From Streptomyces sp. sk2.1 (GTDB lineage Bacteria; Actinomycetota; Actinomycetes; Streptomycetales; Streptomycetaceae), in contig NZ_RDBO01000020.1 of assembly GCF_008120935.1 (NCBI RefSeq), positions 268,236 to 302,871 of the forward strand: a stretch of DNA of 34,636 bases. The letters are read 5' to 3'. The notes below the pieces were generated by a model. That model was not told where the DNA came from. It saw nothing but the letters and a program-made list of their open reading frames with translations, and did not search any database. Below, one piece after another: positions 16,374 through 24,769 of the stretch (within the stretch, counting starts at the first letter, position 1; every line of letters starts with the position of its first letter). The position numbers and the translations under genes were made by a program.

Positions 16374-17399
16374 GTGACCAGCGCACCACAGCCCGTACCG
16401 ACCCGGCCCACCAGCCGCGACGTCGCCCGGGCCGCGGGCGTCTCGCAGGCCACCGTCTCCCTCGTGCTCGGCGACAAGTGGCGGGGCCGGGTCTCCGCGG
16501 CCACCGCGGAGCGCGTTCGGCGCACCGCCCACGGGCTCGGCTACCGGCCCAACCTCGCCGCCCGCAATCTCCGCCTCGGCCGCACCAGGACCGCGCTACT
16601 GGTCGTCCCCGCGCTCACCAACGAGTTCTTCGCACGTGTCTACACGGGGGCCGCCGCGGTAGCCGCCGAACACGATTTCGGGGTCGTCCTCTACCCGTCC
16701 CCCGAGGGCACCGGGCCGGCCCGGGACCCCTTCGCCTCGGCGAGCGCCTCCCTGGACGGCGTGATCGCCTCCTCCATGGCCGCCGGCGCCCTGGACGCGC
16801 TGCGCGGTGCGGCCCTGCCGCTGGTCATGATCGACAGCGACCCGGCGGACGGCGGGGTCGCGGCCCGCATCAATCTCGACGTCGCCGACGGCATGCGGCA
16901 GGTGGCGGAGCACCTGCTCGCCCTCGGCCACCGCCGCTTCGTCCACCTCGCGTCGGCGGTCGACTCCTGGACCTTCGTGGTGCGCGGCCGGGCGCTGCAC
17001 GAGACCCTGCGGGCGGCTCCCGGCACCTCCGTGCGGACCGTCACCGCGGCCCTCGACGTGCACGCGGGCCGTACGGCGGCCGAGCAGGCCCTCGCCGCCC
17101 CGGGCCCCCGGCCCACCGCCGTCGTCTGCGACGACGACATCCTCGCCGCGGGTGCCTGCAAGGCCGCCCGCAGGCTGGGTCTGCGGGTGCCCGGAGACCT
17201 CTCGGTCACCGGCTTCGACGACCTGGCCCTGGCCACGGCCGTCGAGCCGGAGCTCACCACCGTGCGGCTGCCCGCCGAGCAGGTCGGCGAACGCGGCATG
17301 GCGGCCCTGCTGGCGGTCCTGGACGACCGCCCGGTCGAACCCGGCAGCCTGCCGGTGCGCCTGGTCGCCCGCGGTTCCTCGGCGGCCGTCCGCCCATGA
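16374..17399 (+). CDS. LacI-family transcriptional regulator
   Basis: The product has 341 residues. The N-terminal HTH is TSRDVARAAGVSQATVSLVL, with the hinge AERVRRTAHGLGYRPNLAARNL; a few extra residues (DKWRGR) separate the HTH from the usual VS..T segment. The rest is a periplasmic-binding-protein-like effector domain with DGVIASS, GHRRFVHLA and PGDLSVTGFDDL. The GTG at 16374 is chosen because gggagg lies six bases upstream and the protein then starts just before the HTH. It probably regulates the divergent MFS-pafA unit. The ligand is unknown. Confidence 0.93.
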   Translation: MTSAPQPVPTRPTSRDVARAAGVSQATVSLVLGDKWRGRVSAATAERVRRTAHGLGYRPNLAARNLRLGRTRTALLVVPALTNEFFARVYTGAAAVAAEHDFGVVLYPSPEGTGPARDPFASASASLDGVIASSMAAGALDALRGAALPLVMIDSDPADGGVAARINLDVADGMRQVAEHLLALGHRRFVHLASAVDSWTFVVRGRALHETLRAAPGTSVRTVTAALDVHAGRTAAEQALAAPGPRPTAVVCDDDILAAGACKAARRLGLRVPGDLSVTGFDDLALATAVEPELTTVRLPAEQVGERGMAALLAVLDDRPVEPGSLPVRLVARGSSAAVRP

Positions 17400-17402
17400 C
17401 GG

Positions 17403-17434
17403 CGCCCCGGCCCGCCGGGAGGCGGACCGGGGCG
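17403..17434. terminator. Bidirectional hairpin terminator
   Basis: Arms cgccccgg (17403-17410) and ccggggcg (17427-17434), with a further inner pairing ccgcc/ggcgg, form a strong hairpin between the convergent LacI and prcA genes. Confidence 0.75.
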
Positions 17435-17451
17435 TGCGTCACCGCGATGGG

Positions 17452-18267
17452 CTACTTCTCGGAGGACTCCACGTCCCCGCCGGAGTCGGCGGACCCGGTG
17501 GTGTCCGTCGGGGCCGCGGCGGCCCCGTCCTCGGTGTCGGAGGGGGCGTCCGTCGGCGCGGAGCCGCCGTCCGCCTCCAGCAGCCGCGCCAGCTGCCGCC
17601 CGACGATCCGCTTGAACTTCCGCTGCTGGGGCCGCGTACGGTCCAGGACCGCGACCTCCAGCCGCTCGGCGGGAATCTCCCGCTCACTGCCGTTGGGGTC
17701 GCGCGACAGCGCCTGCACCGCCAGCTTGAGCGCCTCGGCCAGCGTCATCCCGTCCCGGTGCCGCTGGTCCAGGAAGGTGCTGATCTGCTCGGCGTTGCCG
17801 CCGACCGCGACGGAACCGTGCTCGTCGACGATCGAGCCGTCGTGCGGCAGCCGGTAGATCTGGTCGCCCTCGGGCTCGGTCCCCACCTCGGCGACCACCA
17901 GTTCCACCTCGTACGGCTTCTCGGCCGCGCTGGAGAAGATGGTGCCCAGCGTCTGCGCGTAGACGTTGGCCAGCCCACGGGCCGTCACGTCGTCGCGGTC
18001 GTAGGTGTATCCGCGCAGATCGGCGTAGCGCACGCCGCCGATGCGGAGGTTCTCGTACTCGTTGTACTTGCCGGCGGCGGCGAAGCCGATCCGGTCGTAG
18101 ATCTCGCTGAACTTGTGCAGCGCGCGGGACGGGTTCTCGCCGACGAACACAATGCCGTCGGCATACTGCAGCACAACCAGGCTGCGACCGCGGGCGATGC
18201 CCTTCCGGGCGTATTCCGCCCGGTCGGCCATGGCCTGCTGGGGTGAGACATAGAACGGCGTCGACAC
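17452..18267 (-). CDS. prcA: 20S proteasome alpha subunit
   Basis: The product has 271 residues. The N-terminus [23 protein letters not shown] is the gate-forming segment of actinobacterial alpha subunits, followed by the Ntn-fold without a catalytic N-terminal Thr: [20 protein letters not shown] and [20 protein letters not shown]. Seven copies form each outer ring, dock Arc and gate entry. A long acidic C-terminal extension (about 40 residues rich in Asp, Ala, Ser and Thr) is typical of Streptomyces and of unclear use. The start is GTG at 18267, 58 bases after prcB, in one operon. Confidence 0.98.
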   Translation of the reverse strand: MSTPFYVSPQQAMADRAEYARKGIARGRSLVVLQYADGIVFVGENPSRALHKFSEIYDRIGFAAAGKYNEYENLRIGGVRYADLRGYTYDRDDVTARGLANVYAQTLGTIFSSAAEKPYEVELVVAEVGTEPEGDQIYRLPHDGSIVDEHGSVAVGGNAEQISTFLDQRHRDGMTLAEALKLAVQALSRDPNGSEREIPAERLEVAVLDRTRPQQRKFKRIVGRQLARLLEADGGSAPTDAPSDTEDGAAAAPTDTTGSADSGGDVESSEK

Positions 18268-18325
18268 CGGTTATCCGTCCCTTTCTGTCAGTGACGAGAG
18301 CATCGGAGAGGCAGCGGAACGGCGG

Positions 18326-19171
18326 TCAGAGCAGCGCGGCGCGCGGGCCGTCGGGCTGCTCCATCCGGCGTTCGAGGACCGAGCGGGCGATCTCGGAGGA
18401 TTCCGCGTCGTCCAGCCTCCGGTAGCCCTCGTCGGTGATGACGGTGACGATCGGATAGATCCGCCGGCCCACGTCCGGGCCGCCGGTCGCCGAGTCGTCG
18501 TCGGCCGCGTCGTACAGGGCCTGTACGACCAGGGTGAGCGCCTCCTGCTCCGTCAGGTCGTCGCGGTAGAGCTTCTTCATGGAGCTGCGGGCGAAGACCG
18601 ATCCCGAGCCGGTGGCCGCGTACCCGTGCTCCTCCGAGCGGCCGCCGGTCACGTCGTACGAGAAGATCCGGCCCTTCTCGCGGTCGATGTCGAAGCCGGC
18701 GAAGAGCGGCACGACGGCGAGGCCCTGCATGGCCATCCCCAGATTGCTGCGGATCATCGTGGAGAGCCGGTTCGCCTTGCCCTCCAGAGAGAGCTGGGCG
18801 CCCTCGACCTTCTCGAAGTGCTCCAGCTCCAGCTGGAACAGCTTGACCATCTCCACGGCCAGTCCGGCCGTGCCGGCGATGCCCACCGAGGAGTACTCGT
18901 CGGCCGGGAAGACCTTCTCGATGTCGCGCTGTGCGATCACGTTGCCCATGGTCGCCCGCCGGTCGCCGGCCAGGACCACCCCGCCGGGGAACGTCACCGC
19001 GACGATGGTCGTCCCGTGCGGCGCCTCGACGGCCCCCTGGAGGGGCGGCAGGCTGCGGTTGCCCGGGAGCAGCTCCGGGGACTGGTCGGACAGGAAGTCC
19101 ATGAACGAAGAGGATCCCGGCGTCAGGAAGGCAGCTGGTAGACGCCCGGTGCTACGAGTGTTGGCTTCCAC
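18326..19171 (-). CDS. prcB: 20S proteasome beta subunit (catalytic)
   Basis: The product has 281 residues. A 53-residue propeptide ends at Gly53, and cleavage exposes the catalytic Thr54 (motif [10 protein letters not shown]). Counting Thr54 as 1, Asp17 is Asp70 and Lys33 is Lys86 ([19 protein letters not shown]), so the full catalytic set is present. It forms the two inner heptameric rings that cut unfolded substrates. The start is GTG at 19171 with ggaggg six bases upstream. It lies 242 bases from pup, and a hairpin lies in between, so prcBA may also have its own promoter. Confidence 0.98.
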   Translation of the reverse strand: MEANTRSTGRLPAAFLTPGSSSFMDFLSDQSPELLPGNRSLPPLQGAVEAPHGTTIVAVTFPGGVVLAGDRRATMGNVIAQRDIEKVFPADEYSSVGIAGTAGLAVEMVKLFQLELEHFEKVEGAQLSLEGKANRLSTMIRSNLGMAMQGLAVVPLFAGFDIDREKGRIFSYDVTGGRSEEHGYAATGSGSVFARSSMKKLYRDDLTEQEALTLVVQALYDAADDDSATGGPDVGRRIYPIVTVITDEGYRRLDDAESSEIARSVLERRMEQPDGPRAALL

Positions 19172-19343
19172 GCGTTTCCCTCCAGGTAAGCGACGGCCCC
19201 GAACCGGTTGTCGGGATCGTCTCCCAACTCGCCGACGGCCGAATTGCAGTTGATGCGGTTACGCCACGGACCCTACCCGTCCCGTGGCGGTGATCCACAT
19301 GAACCGCGGGGGCGGCTGCACGGCTCGCGGTGCCGCTTGTGGC

Positions 19344-19378
19344 CGCGCGGCACGGGCCGACCGGGCCCGTACCGCGCG
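19344..19378 (-). terminator. Hairpin between pup and prcB
   Basis: 14-nt arms (cgcgcggcacgggc / gcccgtaccgcgcg) pair with one mismatch around a 7-nt loop, starting 35 bases after the pup stop. It probably ends or weakens transcription before prcB, setting a higher pup than prcBA level. A smaller 8-bp hairpin occurs at 19262-19289. I see no gene in 19172-19413. Confidence 0.65.
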
Positions 19379-19413
19379 TACCGCCTCCACTCCCCCGCGT
19401 TCACACTTATGAA

Positions 19414-19632
19414 CTACTGTCCGCCCTTTTGAACGAACGAACGCACGAAGTCCTCGGCGTTCTCCTCGAGCACGTCATCGATCTCGTCCAGGACCGAGTC
19501 GACGTCGTCGCTCAGCTTCTCCTGGCGCTCCTTGAGGTCCTCGGACGCCTGCGCGTCCTGCGCCTGCTCCTCGACCTCCTCGGTGGAACGCGTCGCCTTC
19601 TGCTGTCCGCCGCCGGTGTCCTTGGTCGCCAT
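19414..19632 (-). CDS. pup: Prokaryotic ubiquitin-like protein Pup
   Basis: The product has 72 residues, highly acidic and without predicted fold except the coiled-coil-forming middle (EDLKERQEKLSDDVDSVLDEIDDVLEENAEDF) that binds the Arc coiled coils. The C-terminus is GGQ, so Dop must deamidate Gln72 to Glu before PafA can use it. The N-terminus (ATKDTGGGQQKATR) is the flexible part threaded into Arc. The ATG at 19632 is chosen, with ggtgag four bases upstream; an in-frame GTG three codons earlier overlaps that site. It lies 121 bases after dop, and a PafBC-like promoter occurs in that gap. Confidence 0.97.
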   Translation of the reverse strand: MATKDTGGGQQKATRSTEEVEEQAQDAQASEDLKERQEKLSDDVDSVLDEIDDVLEENAEDFVRSFVQKGGQ

Positions 19633-19668
19633 ATAGCTCACCCCGCTCGGTTCGAAGCACTTGATCAG

Positions 19669-19690
19669 ACCCTACCCACGGGCTCCGACA
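19669..19690 (-). promoter_or_regulatory. PafBC/RecA-NDp-like promoter before pup
   Basis: The minus strand reads TGTCGGAG (19683-19690), eight bases, then TAGGGT (19669-19674). The published motif is TGTCRGTG-N8-TANNNT; only one base differs (A for T) and the spacing is exact. Transcription would start near 19662, leaving about 30 bases before the pup ATG. Control by PafB/PafC is inferred from the motif alone. Confidence 0.55.
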
Positions 19691-19753
19691 TCGGCCCGGT
19701 ACTTTCCCTCAACGTCCGGGGGTCATCCCGATGATTCCCCGATCCCGGCCCTT

Positions 19754-21265
19754 TCAGCCGCCGGACAGCACCTGGACCAGCTCCTCCGCCGTGCGGCAGC
19801 GGTCCAGGAGCTCCTTGACGTGCTCACGGGTCCCGCGCAGCGGCTCCAGGGTGGGCACCCGCTGCAACGAGTCGTGCCCCTGGAGGTCGAAGATGACCGA
19901 GTCCCAGGAGGCCGCGGCCACGTCGTCGGCGTACTGCTCCAGGCAGCGGCCCCGGAAATAGGCCCTGGTGTCCTCCGGAGGCTTCGTACGGGCCTTCTCG
20001 ACCTCGCCCTCGTCCAGCAGCCGCTTCATCTTCCCGCGGGCCGCCAGACGGTTGTAGAGCCCCTTCTCGGCCCTCACGTCGGCGTACTGGAGGTCCACCA
20101 GGTGCAGGCGCGCCGCGTCCCAGTCCAGGCCGTCGCGGCGGCGGTAGCCCTCCATGAGCTCCCGCTTGGCGACCCAGTCGAGCTCGCCGGACAGGCTCAT
20201 GGGGTCGTTCTCCAGCCGGTTGAGGGTGTCCTCCCAGCGGGCCAGGACGTCCTTGGTCTGCTCGTCGGCGTCCGCCCCGTACCGCTCCTCGACGTACTTG
20301 CGGCCCAGCTCGAAGTACTCCATCTGCAACTGGACCGCCGTGAGGGTGCGGCCGCTGCGCAGCGTGACGAGGTACTGCAGGGTCGGGTCGTGGGAGACGT
20401 GGTGCAAGGTGCGCACCGGCTGGTCCACCGCGAGGTCCACGTTGATGAAGCCGTCCTCGATCATGGACAGGACCAGGGCGGTGGTGCCGAGCTTGAGATA
20501 GGTGGAGACCTCCGAGAGGTTCGCGTCGCCGATGATCACATGGAGCCGGCGGTACTTCTCCGCGTCGGAGTGGGGCTCGTCGCGGGTGTTGATGATGGGG
20601 CGCTTGAGGGTGGTCTCCAGGCCGACCTCGACCTCGAAGTAGTCGGCGCGCTGACTGATCTGGAAGCCGTGCTCGTGTCCGTCCTGGCCGATTCCCACGC
20701 GCCCCGCCCCGGTGACCACCTGGCGGGAGACGAAGAACGGGGTCAGGTGGCGCACGATGTCGGAGAACGGCGTCTCCCGCTTCATCAGGTAGTTCTCATG
20801 CGTGCCGTACGAGGCGCCCTTGTTGTCGGTGTTGTTCTTGTAGAGGTGGATCGGCTGGGCGCCGGGCAGCTGGGCCGCCCGTTCGGCCGCCTCGGCCATG
20901 ATCCGTTCGCCGGCCTTGTCCCAGAGGACGGCGTCCCGCGGATTGGTGACCTCCGGGGAGCTGTACTCCGGATGCGCGTGGTCGACGTAGAGGCGGGCGC
21001 CGTTGGTGAGGATGACGTTGGCGAGGCCGATGTCCTCGTCGGTGAGCTGGCTGGAGTCGGCGGACTCGCGCGCGAGGTCGAAGCCCCGCGCGTCCCGCAG
21101 CGGGTTCTCCTCCTCGAAGTCCCAGCGGGCGCGGCGCGCCCGGTGCATCGCCGCCGCGTAGGCGTTGACGATCTGGGACGAGGTGAGCATGGCATTGGCA
21201 TTGGGGTGGCCGGGGACGGAGATCCCGTACTCCGTCTCGATGCCCATTACTCGACGTACGGTCAT
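19754..21265 (-). CDS. dop: Deamidase/depupylase of Pup
   Basis: The product has 503 residues. It is a paralogue of Paf[12 protein letters not shown] (Glu10), [15 protein letters not shown] with catalytic Asp95, [18 protein letters not shown] and [23 protein letters not shown]. The stretch at about residues 46-68 ([18 protein letters not shown]) is the Dop loop, absent from PafA, which separates the two enzymes. It converts Pup-Gln to Pup-Glu and also removes Pup from substrates. The ATG at 21265 has aaggagg five bases upstream; the longer in-frame reading is Arg/Pro-rich and rejected. It lies between arc and pup on the same strand. Confidence 0.98.
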   Translation of the reverse strand: MTVRRVMGIETEYGISVPGHPNANAMLTSSQIVNAYAAAMHRARRARWDFEEENPLRDARGFDLARESADSSQLTDEDIGLANVILTNGARLYVDHAHPEYSSPEVTNPRDAVLWDKAGERIMAEAAERAAQLPGAQPIHLYKNNTDNKGASYGTHENYLMKRETPFSDIVRHLTPFFVSRQVVTGAGRVGIGQDGHEHGFQISQRADYFEVEVGLETTLKRPIINTRDEPHSDAEKYRRLHVIIGDANLSEVSTYLKLGTTALVLSMIEDGFINVDLAVDQPVRTLHHVSHDPTLQYLVTLRSGRTLTAVQLQMEYFELGRKYVEERYGADADEQTKDVLARWEDTLNRLENDPMSLSGELDWVAKRELMEGYRRRDGLDWDAARLHLVDLQYADVRAEKGLYNRLAARGKMKRLLDEGEVEKARTKPPEDTRAYFRGRCLEQYADDVAAASWDSVIFDLQGHDSLQRVPTLEPLRGTREHVKELLDRCRTAEELVQVLSGG

Positions 21266-21456
21266 GCGGCCCTCCTTGCCCGGCGGCGCTCCCCTCGGGG
21301 GGCGGCGCTCAAATACCGCTGCTTGTCGGTGCGCGTGCACGGCCCGCCCACGCACTGCGCGACCGGGCGGTACGCAAGAGCCTAGAGCGCCGCTGTGTCG
21401 ACGGGGAGATCAATTACGTCATTGCCGCGGTGTCGCGCGAGCTGTCCGGAAAGCAA

Positions 21457-21493
21457 CCGGCTGCGGATGCCCGGGCCGGGCATCCGCAGCCGG
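21457..21493 (-). terminator. Strong hairpin terminator after arc
   Basis: A perfect 17-bp stem (21457-21473 with 21477-21493) with a 3-nt loop lies eight bases beyond the arc stop codon. It separates arc from dop, so dop should have its own promoter in 21266-21456. Confidence 0.88.
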
Positions 21494-21501
21494 ACCGCGC
21501 T

Positions 21502-23268
21502 CTACAGGTACTGGCCGGTATTCGCCACCGTGTCGATGGAACGGCCGGTGTCCGCGCCCTGCTTTCCGGTGACGAGCGTACGGATGAAGACGATCCGCTC
21601 GCCCTTCTTGCCGGAGATGCGGGCCCAGTCGTCCGGGTTGGTGGTGTTCGGCAGGTCCTCGTTCTCCTTGAACTCGTCCACGCAGGCCTGGAGGAGGTGG
21701 GAGACCCGAAGGCCCTTCTGCCCCTGTTCGAGGAAGGCCTTGATGGCCATCTTCTTGGCCCGGTCGACGATGTTCTGGATCATCGCTCCGGAGTTGAAGT
21801 CCTTGAAGTACAGGACTTCCTTGTCGCCGTTGGCGTACGTGACTTCGAGGAAGCGGTTCTCCTCGGACTCGGTGTACATCCGCTCGACGACGGACTGGAT
21901 CATGGCCTGCGCCGCCGCCTCCTTGGAGCCGGTGTGCTCCGCGAGGTCGTCCGCGTGCAGGGGCAGCGAAGGCGTGAGGTACTTCGCGAAGATGTCCTTC
22001 GCGGCCTCCGCGTCCGGACGCTCGATCTTGATCTTCACATCGAGGCGGCCGGGGCGCAGGATCGCGGGGTCGATCATGTCCTCGCGGTTGGAGGCGCCGA
22101 TGACGATGACGTTCTCCAGGCCCTCGACACCGTCGATCTCGGCGAGCAGCTGGGGGACGATGGTGTTCTCCACGTCCGAGCTGACACCGGACCCGCGGGT
22201 GCGGAAGAGGGACTCCATCTCGTCGAAGAAGACGATGACGGGAGTGCCCTCGCTCGCCTTCTCACGAGCACGCTGGAAGACCAGTCGGATGTGCCGCTCG
22301 GTCTCGCCGACGTACTTGTTGAGGAGCTCCGGACCCTTGATGTTGAGGAAGTAGCTCTTGCCCGCCGGCTGGCCGGTGACTTCGGCGACCTTCTTGGCGA
22401 GGGAATTGGCGACGGCCTTGGCGATGAGCGTCTTGCCGCAACCGGGCGGACCGTAGAGCAGAATGCCCTTCGGCGGCCGCAGTTCGTGTTCCTTGAAGAG
22501 GTCGGGGTGGAGATAGGGGAGTTCGACCGCGTCCCGGATCAGTTCGATCTGGTCGCCCAGGCCACCGATCTTGTCGTAGTCGATGTCCGGCACTTCTTCG
22601 AGGACGAGTTCCTCGACCTCGCTCTTGGGGACCACTTCGTAGACGTAGCCGGACCTGGGTTCGAGCAGCAGGGCGTCACCGGGGCGGATGGTGATGTCCA
22701 GCAGCGGCTCGGCGAGCCGCACCACCCGTTCCTCGTCGGTGTGCCCGATGACCAGGGCCCGCTCGCCGTCCTCGAGGACTTCCTTGAGGGTGACGATGTC
22801 CCCGGCCCGCTCGAATTCCATGGCGTCGACCACGTTGAGCGCTTCGTTGAGCATGACTTCCTGGCCGCGCCGGAGGTCGTCGAGCTCAACGCTGGGACTG
22901 ACGTTCACCCGGAGTTTCCGGCCTCCGGTGAAGATGTCGCAGGTGCCGTCCTCATTGCCCTGCAGAAACACACCGAATCCGGCCGGCGGCTGTGCGAGCC
23001 GGTCGACTTCTTCCTTGAGGGCCACGATCTGGTCGCGGGCCTCACGGAGTGTGTTGGCGAGCCGCTCATTCTGCGCGGACACGCCCGCCAGGTTGGTCTG
23101 CAACTCGACGATCCGCTCTTCGAGAATCCTCGTATGGCGCGGAGAGTCGGCGAGCTTACGTCGCAGGACGGCGATTTCCTGCTCGAGATAGGCGACCTGG
23201 CCGGCTGGGTCTTCGGACCCCCGTCCGGGCCGGATGCCGCGGTTGATGTCGTCGTCGTGGGCTGCCAC
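21502..23268 (-). CDS. arc: Proteasome-associated AAA ATPase Arc (Mpa homologue)
   Basis: The product has 588 residues. An N-terminal coiled coil (about residues 24-95) binds Pup; a double OB region follows; the AAA module has GPPGCGKT at 273-280 (Walker A), IVFFDEMES near 345-353 (Walker B) and the arginine-finger region LRPGRLD. The C-terminus ends GQYL, the QYL-type tail that docks on the proteasome alpha ring. The hexamer unfolds pupylated proteins. The GTG at 23268 has ggagg eight bases upstream and gives the VAAHDDD N-terminus expected in Streptomyces; upstream GTG and TTG codons in frame are less likely. It is divergent from a ferredoxin gene. Confidence 0.97.
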   Translation of the reverse strand: MAAHDDDINRGIRPGRGSEDPAGQVAYLEQEIAVLRRKLADSPRHTRILEERIVELQTNLAGVSAQNERLANTLREARDQIVALKEEVDRLAQPPAGFGVFLQGNEDGTCDIFTGGRKLRVNVSPSVELDDLRRGQEVMLNEALNVVDAMEFERAGDIVTLKEVLEDGERALVIGHTDEERVVRLAEPLLDITIRPGDALLLEPRSGYVYEVVPKSEVEELVLEEVPDIDYDKIGGLGDQIELIRDAVELPYLHPDLFKEHELRPPKGILLYGPPGCGKTLIAKAVANSLAKKVAEVTGQPAGKSYFLNIKGPELLNKYVGETERHIRLVFQRAREKASEGTPVIVFFDEMESLFRTRGSGVSSDVENTIVPQLLAEIDGVEGLENVIVIGASNREDMIDPAILRPGRLDVKIKIERPDAEAAKDIFAKYLTPSLPLHADDLAEHTGSKEAAAQAMIQSVVERMYTESEENRFLEVTYANGDKEVLYFKDFNSGAMIQNIVDRAKKMAIKAFLEQGQKGLRVSHLLQACVDEFKENEDLPNTTNPDDWARISGKKGERIVFIRTLVTGKQGADTGRSIDTVANTGQYL

Positions 23269-23306
23269 GGTCCTCACCTCCTCCAAGGGGAGCTGGACGC
23301 TTCCTG

Positions 23307-23334
23307 ACCCTACCTGGGTGGGTGATGATTGAAA
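23307..23334 (-). promoter_or_regulatory. Candidate arc promoter
   Basis: On the minus strand TTTCAA (23329-23334) and TAGGGT (23307-23312) are 16 bases apart. The expected start near 23300 gives a leader of about 32 bases. The bases before TAGGGT do not match the PafBC motif, so this looks like an ordinary vegetative promoter. Confidence 0.5.
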
Positions 23335-23510
23335 CCCCTAGATCACAAAGACTGCGGGGCGTGTCCGATCTTCACCCTTGCGTTCCCCCTCGTGTACAGG
23401 GGAATACCCACCCTTCAACATCGGAAAGCGGCCAGTTGTATCGTCGGACCGTCCAACACCCGTCGGGGCTGGCTTCTTTTGGTTCGGATACGCAGGGAAC
23501 GGCAGGAGAA

Positions 23511-23822
23511 ATGACCGTGCAGCAGGACGCGCCCAACGATGGCGACGCACAGGATCTGGAGGTCTGGATCGACCAGGACCTCTGCACGGGAGACGGCATC
23601 TGCGTCCAGTACGCCCCCGAGGTGTTCGAGCTGGACATCGACGGCCTGGCGTACGTGAAGAGCGCCGATGACGAGCTGCTGCAGGACAGGGGCGCGACGA
23701 CGCCGGTACCGCTGCCGCTCCTCCAGGACGTCGTCGACTCGGCCAAGGAGTGCCCGGGCGACTGCATCCACGTGCGTCGCGTTTCGGACAGGGTCGAGGT
23801 GTACGGCCCCGAGGCCGCCTGA
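23511..23822 (+). CDS. Small ferredoxin, [3Fe-4S]/[4Fe-4S] type
   Basis: The product has 103 residues and is acidic. WIDQDLCTGDGICVQYAPEVFELDIDGLAYV followed by AKECPGDCIHV is the single-cluster layout of actinobacterial ferredoxins that often serve cytochromes P450 (C-x5-C ... CP). A fourth Cys replaces the usual Ala in CPxxAI (here CPGDCI), and a stretch of about ten extra residues (DRGATTPVPL) precedes the last helix. The ATG at 23511 has aggag close upstream; the longer in-frame reading lacks a ribosome site. It is divergent from arc; no P450 or reductase gene is in the window, so the partner is unknown. Confidence 0.9.
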   Translation: MTVQQDAPNDGDAQDLEVWIDQDLCTGDGICVQYAPEVFELDIDGLAYVKSADDELLQDRGATTPVPLPLLQDVVDSAKECPGDCIHVRRVSDRVEVYGPEAA

Positions 23823-23861
23823 TCCGGCGGACCGGGCCCCGGGGGCACGTGCGGTGACTGC

Positions 23862-24446
23862 TCAGGCACCGGCCGGGGCCGGGACGGTGGCGCGGACGAA
23901 CGCGCCGCCCCGCCACTGCCACGTGACCTCTTCCCGCTGGTCGGGGCAGCAGCGCGGCACCTCCGTGGAGGAATAGCCGAGCAGAGTGGCGGAAATGATT
24001 CCGTCACGCACCCCGAAATCACCGATGCTCATCTTCTGCGCGGGGTCCACCAGGGTCGCCACGACCCGGGGTGTGGTCCCGGTGCCGTTGGTGAGGACGT
24101 AGACGCCGCTGGGCGGGGTGCCGGAGCCGGCCGCGCAGTGGACCACGGCGACGGTCTCGGGGCGTGCGTCGCCGTCGAGGTCGCCGGTTGCCTGCTTGGC
24201 CACGGTGCTGTCCAGTCCCGCGCAGTCCAGGGGGAAGGTCGCCCGTGCCGGGTCGGGGGCGGTGGCGGCCGGTGTGCCGTGCCGCGTCGCCGTGCGGTGG
24301 GGGGTGGAGGCCGATGCCGAGGCCACGGGGTCCGGCTGGAGCGCGCCGGCGGCCGCGATGACGGCGGCCATGGCCGTCGCGGTGGCGAGCCAGTGCAGCG
24401 GCTTGGTGTCGGTGTGCGCGAGGTCCGGGAGCTCGGAGGTCTGCAC
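23862..24446 (-). CDS. Secreted or membrane-anchored protein of unknown function
   Basis: The product has 194 residues. A cytoplasmic N-terminus of about 18 residues is followed by one hydrophobic segment (WLATATAMAAVIAAAGAL) acting as a signal peptide or anchor, an Ala/Ser/Thr/Pro-rich linker, then an extracytoplasmic domain of about 115 residues. That domain has TGDLDGDARPETVAVVHC, reminiscent of an FG-GAP/VCBS Ca-binding loop, and several Cys (including PRCCPDQ) that could form disulfides. The GTG at 24446 has aggaga eight bases upstream. A much longer in-frame reading upstream runs through the repeat region and part of trmI and is rejected. It is convergent with the ferredoxin gene. Confidence 0.75.
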   Translation of the reverse strand: MQTSELPDLAHTDTKPLHWLATATAMAAVIAAAGALQPDPVASASASTPHRTATRHGTPAATAPDPARATFPLDCAGLDSTVAKQATGDLDGDARPETVAVVHCAAGSGTPPSGVYVLTNGTGTTPRVVATLVDPAQKMSIGDFGVRDGIISATLLGYSSTEVPRCCPDQREEVTWQWRGGAFVRATVPAPAGA

Positions 24447-24597
24447 GCGGGATGTCTCCTGTGGTTCCTGTGGTTCGAGGATGCCTGGACGGGCGGTGCG
24501 CCGGTGGGTCTTCTGCGGTGGCGTGGGTGGGCCAGCATCGTGCCACACCTCACAGGGCGGAGGAACGGTGGGGTCGGTACGGATCCGGGCCCGCGGG

Positions 24598-24678
24598 GCG
24601 GTTGCCCCCGCGGGGCGGTTGCCCCCACGGGCGGTTGCCCCCACGGGCGGTTGCCCCCACGGGCGGTTGCCCCCACGG
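24598..24678. repeat. Five tandem 16-bp repeats
   Basis: The unit gcggttgcccccacgg occurs at 24615-24630, 24631-24646, 24647-24662 and 24663-24678 without change, and a variant 17-nt copy (with gcggg at its end) at 24598-24614. Each junction contains gggc-ggtt-gccc, a small hairpin-forming sequence. The array is non-coding by position, between the trmI terminator and the promoter side of the secreted-protein gene. Confidence 0.9.
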
Positions 24679-24688
24679 ACAACGAAGA

Positions 24689-24738
24689 GGCGCCGCCGTC
24701 CGGTTCCCGGGTCGCTCCGGGAACTCGGCGGCGGCGCC
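24689..24738 (-). terminator. Hairpin terminator after trmI
   Basis: Outer arms ggcgccgccg (24689-24698) and cggcggcgcc (24729-24738) pair perfectly, and inner arms gttcccgg (24703-24710) and ccgggaac (24717-24724) continue the stem after a short internal loop. It lies 31 bases beyond the trmI stop. Confidence 0.8.
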
Positions 24739-24769
24739 GGTGCGTTGCGGCGGGTCGGCCGCGTACGGG

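Larger units (their letters stand above)
24447..24769. other. Intergenic region with repeats and a terminator
   Basis: This 323-bp stretch has no credible gene. It holds the trmI terminator hairpin, five tandem 16-bp repeats, and about 150 bp that must contain the promoter of the secreted-protein gene. A short direct repeat (cctgtggtt twice, near 24458-24475) lies at the ribosome-site end. I could not pick a convincing promoter. Confidence 0.6.

Noticed and set aside
19172..19413. A small gene between prcB and pup
   Set aside because: Readings in this stretch lack a ribosome site or recognisable motif and overlap a terminator hairpin.
24598..24678. CRISPR array
   Set aside because: The 16-bp units are contiguous with no spacers and no cas genes are present. 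The RecB-family nuclease resembles Cas4 only in its fold and cysteine pattern.
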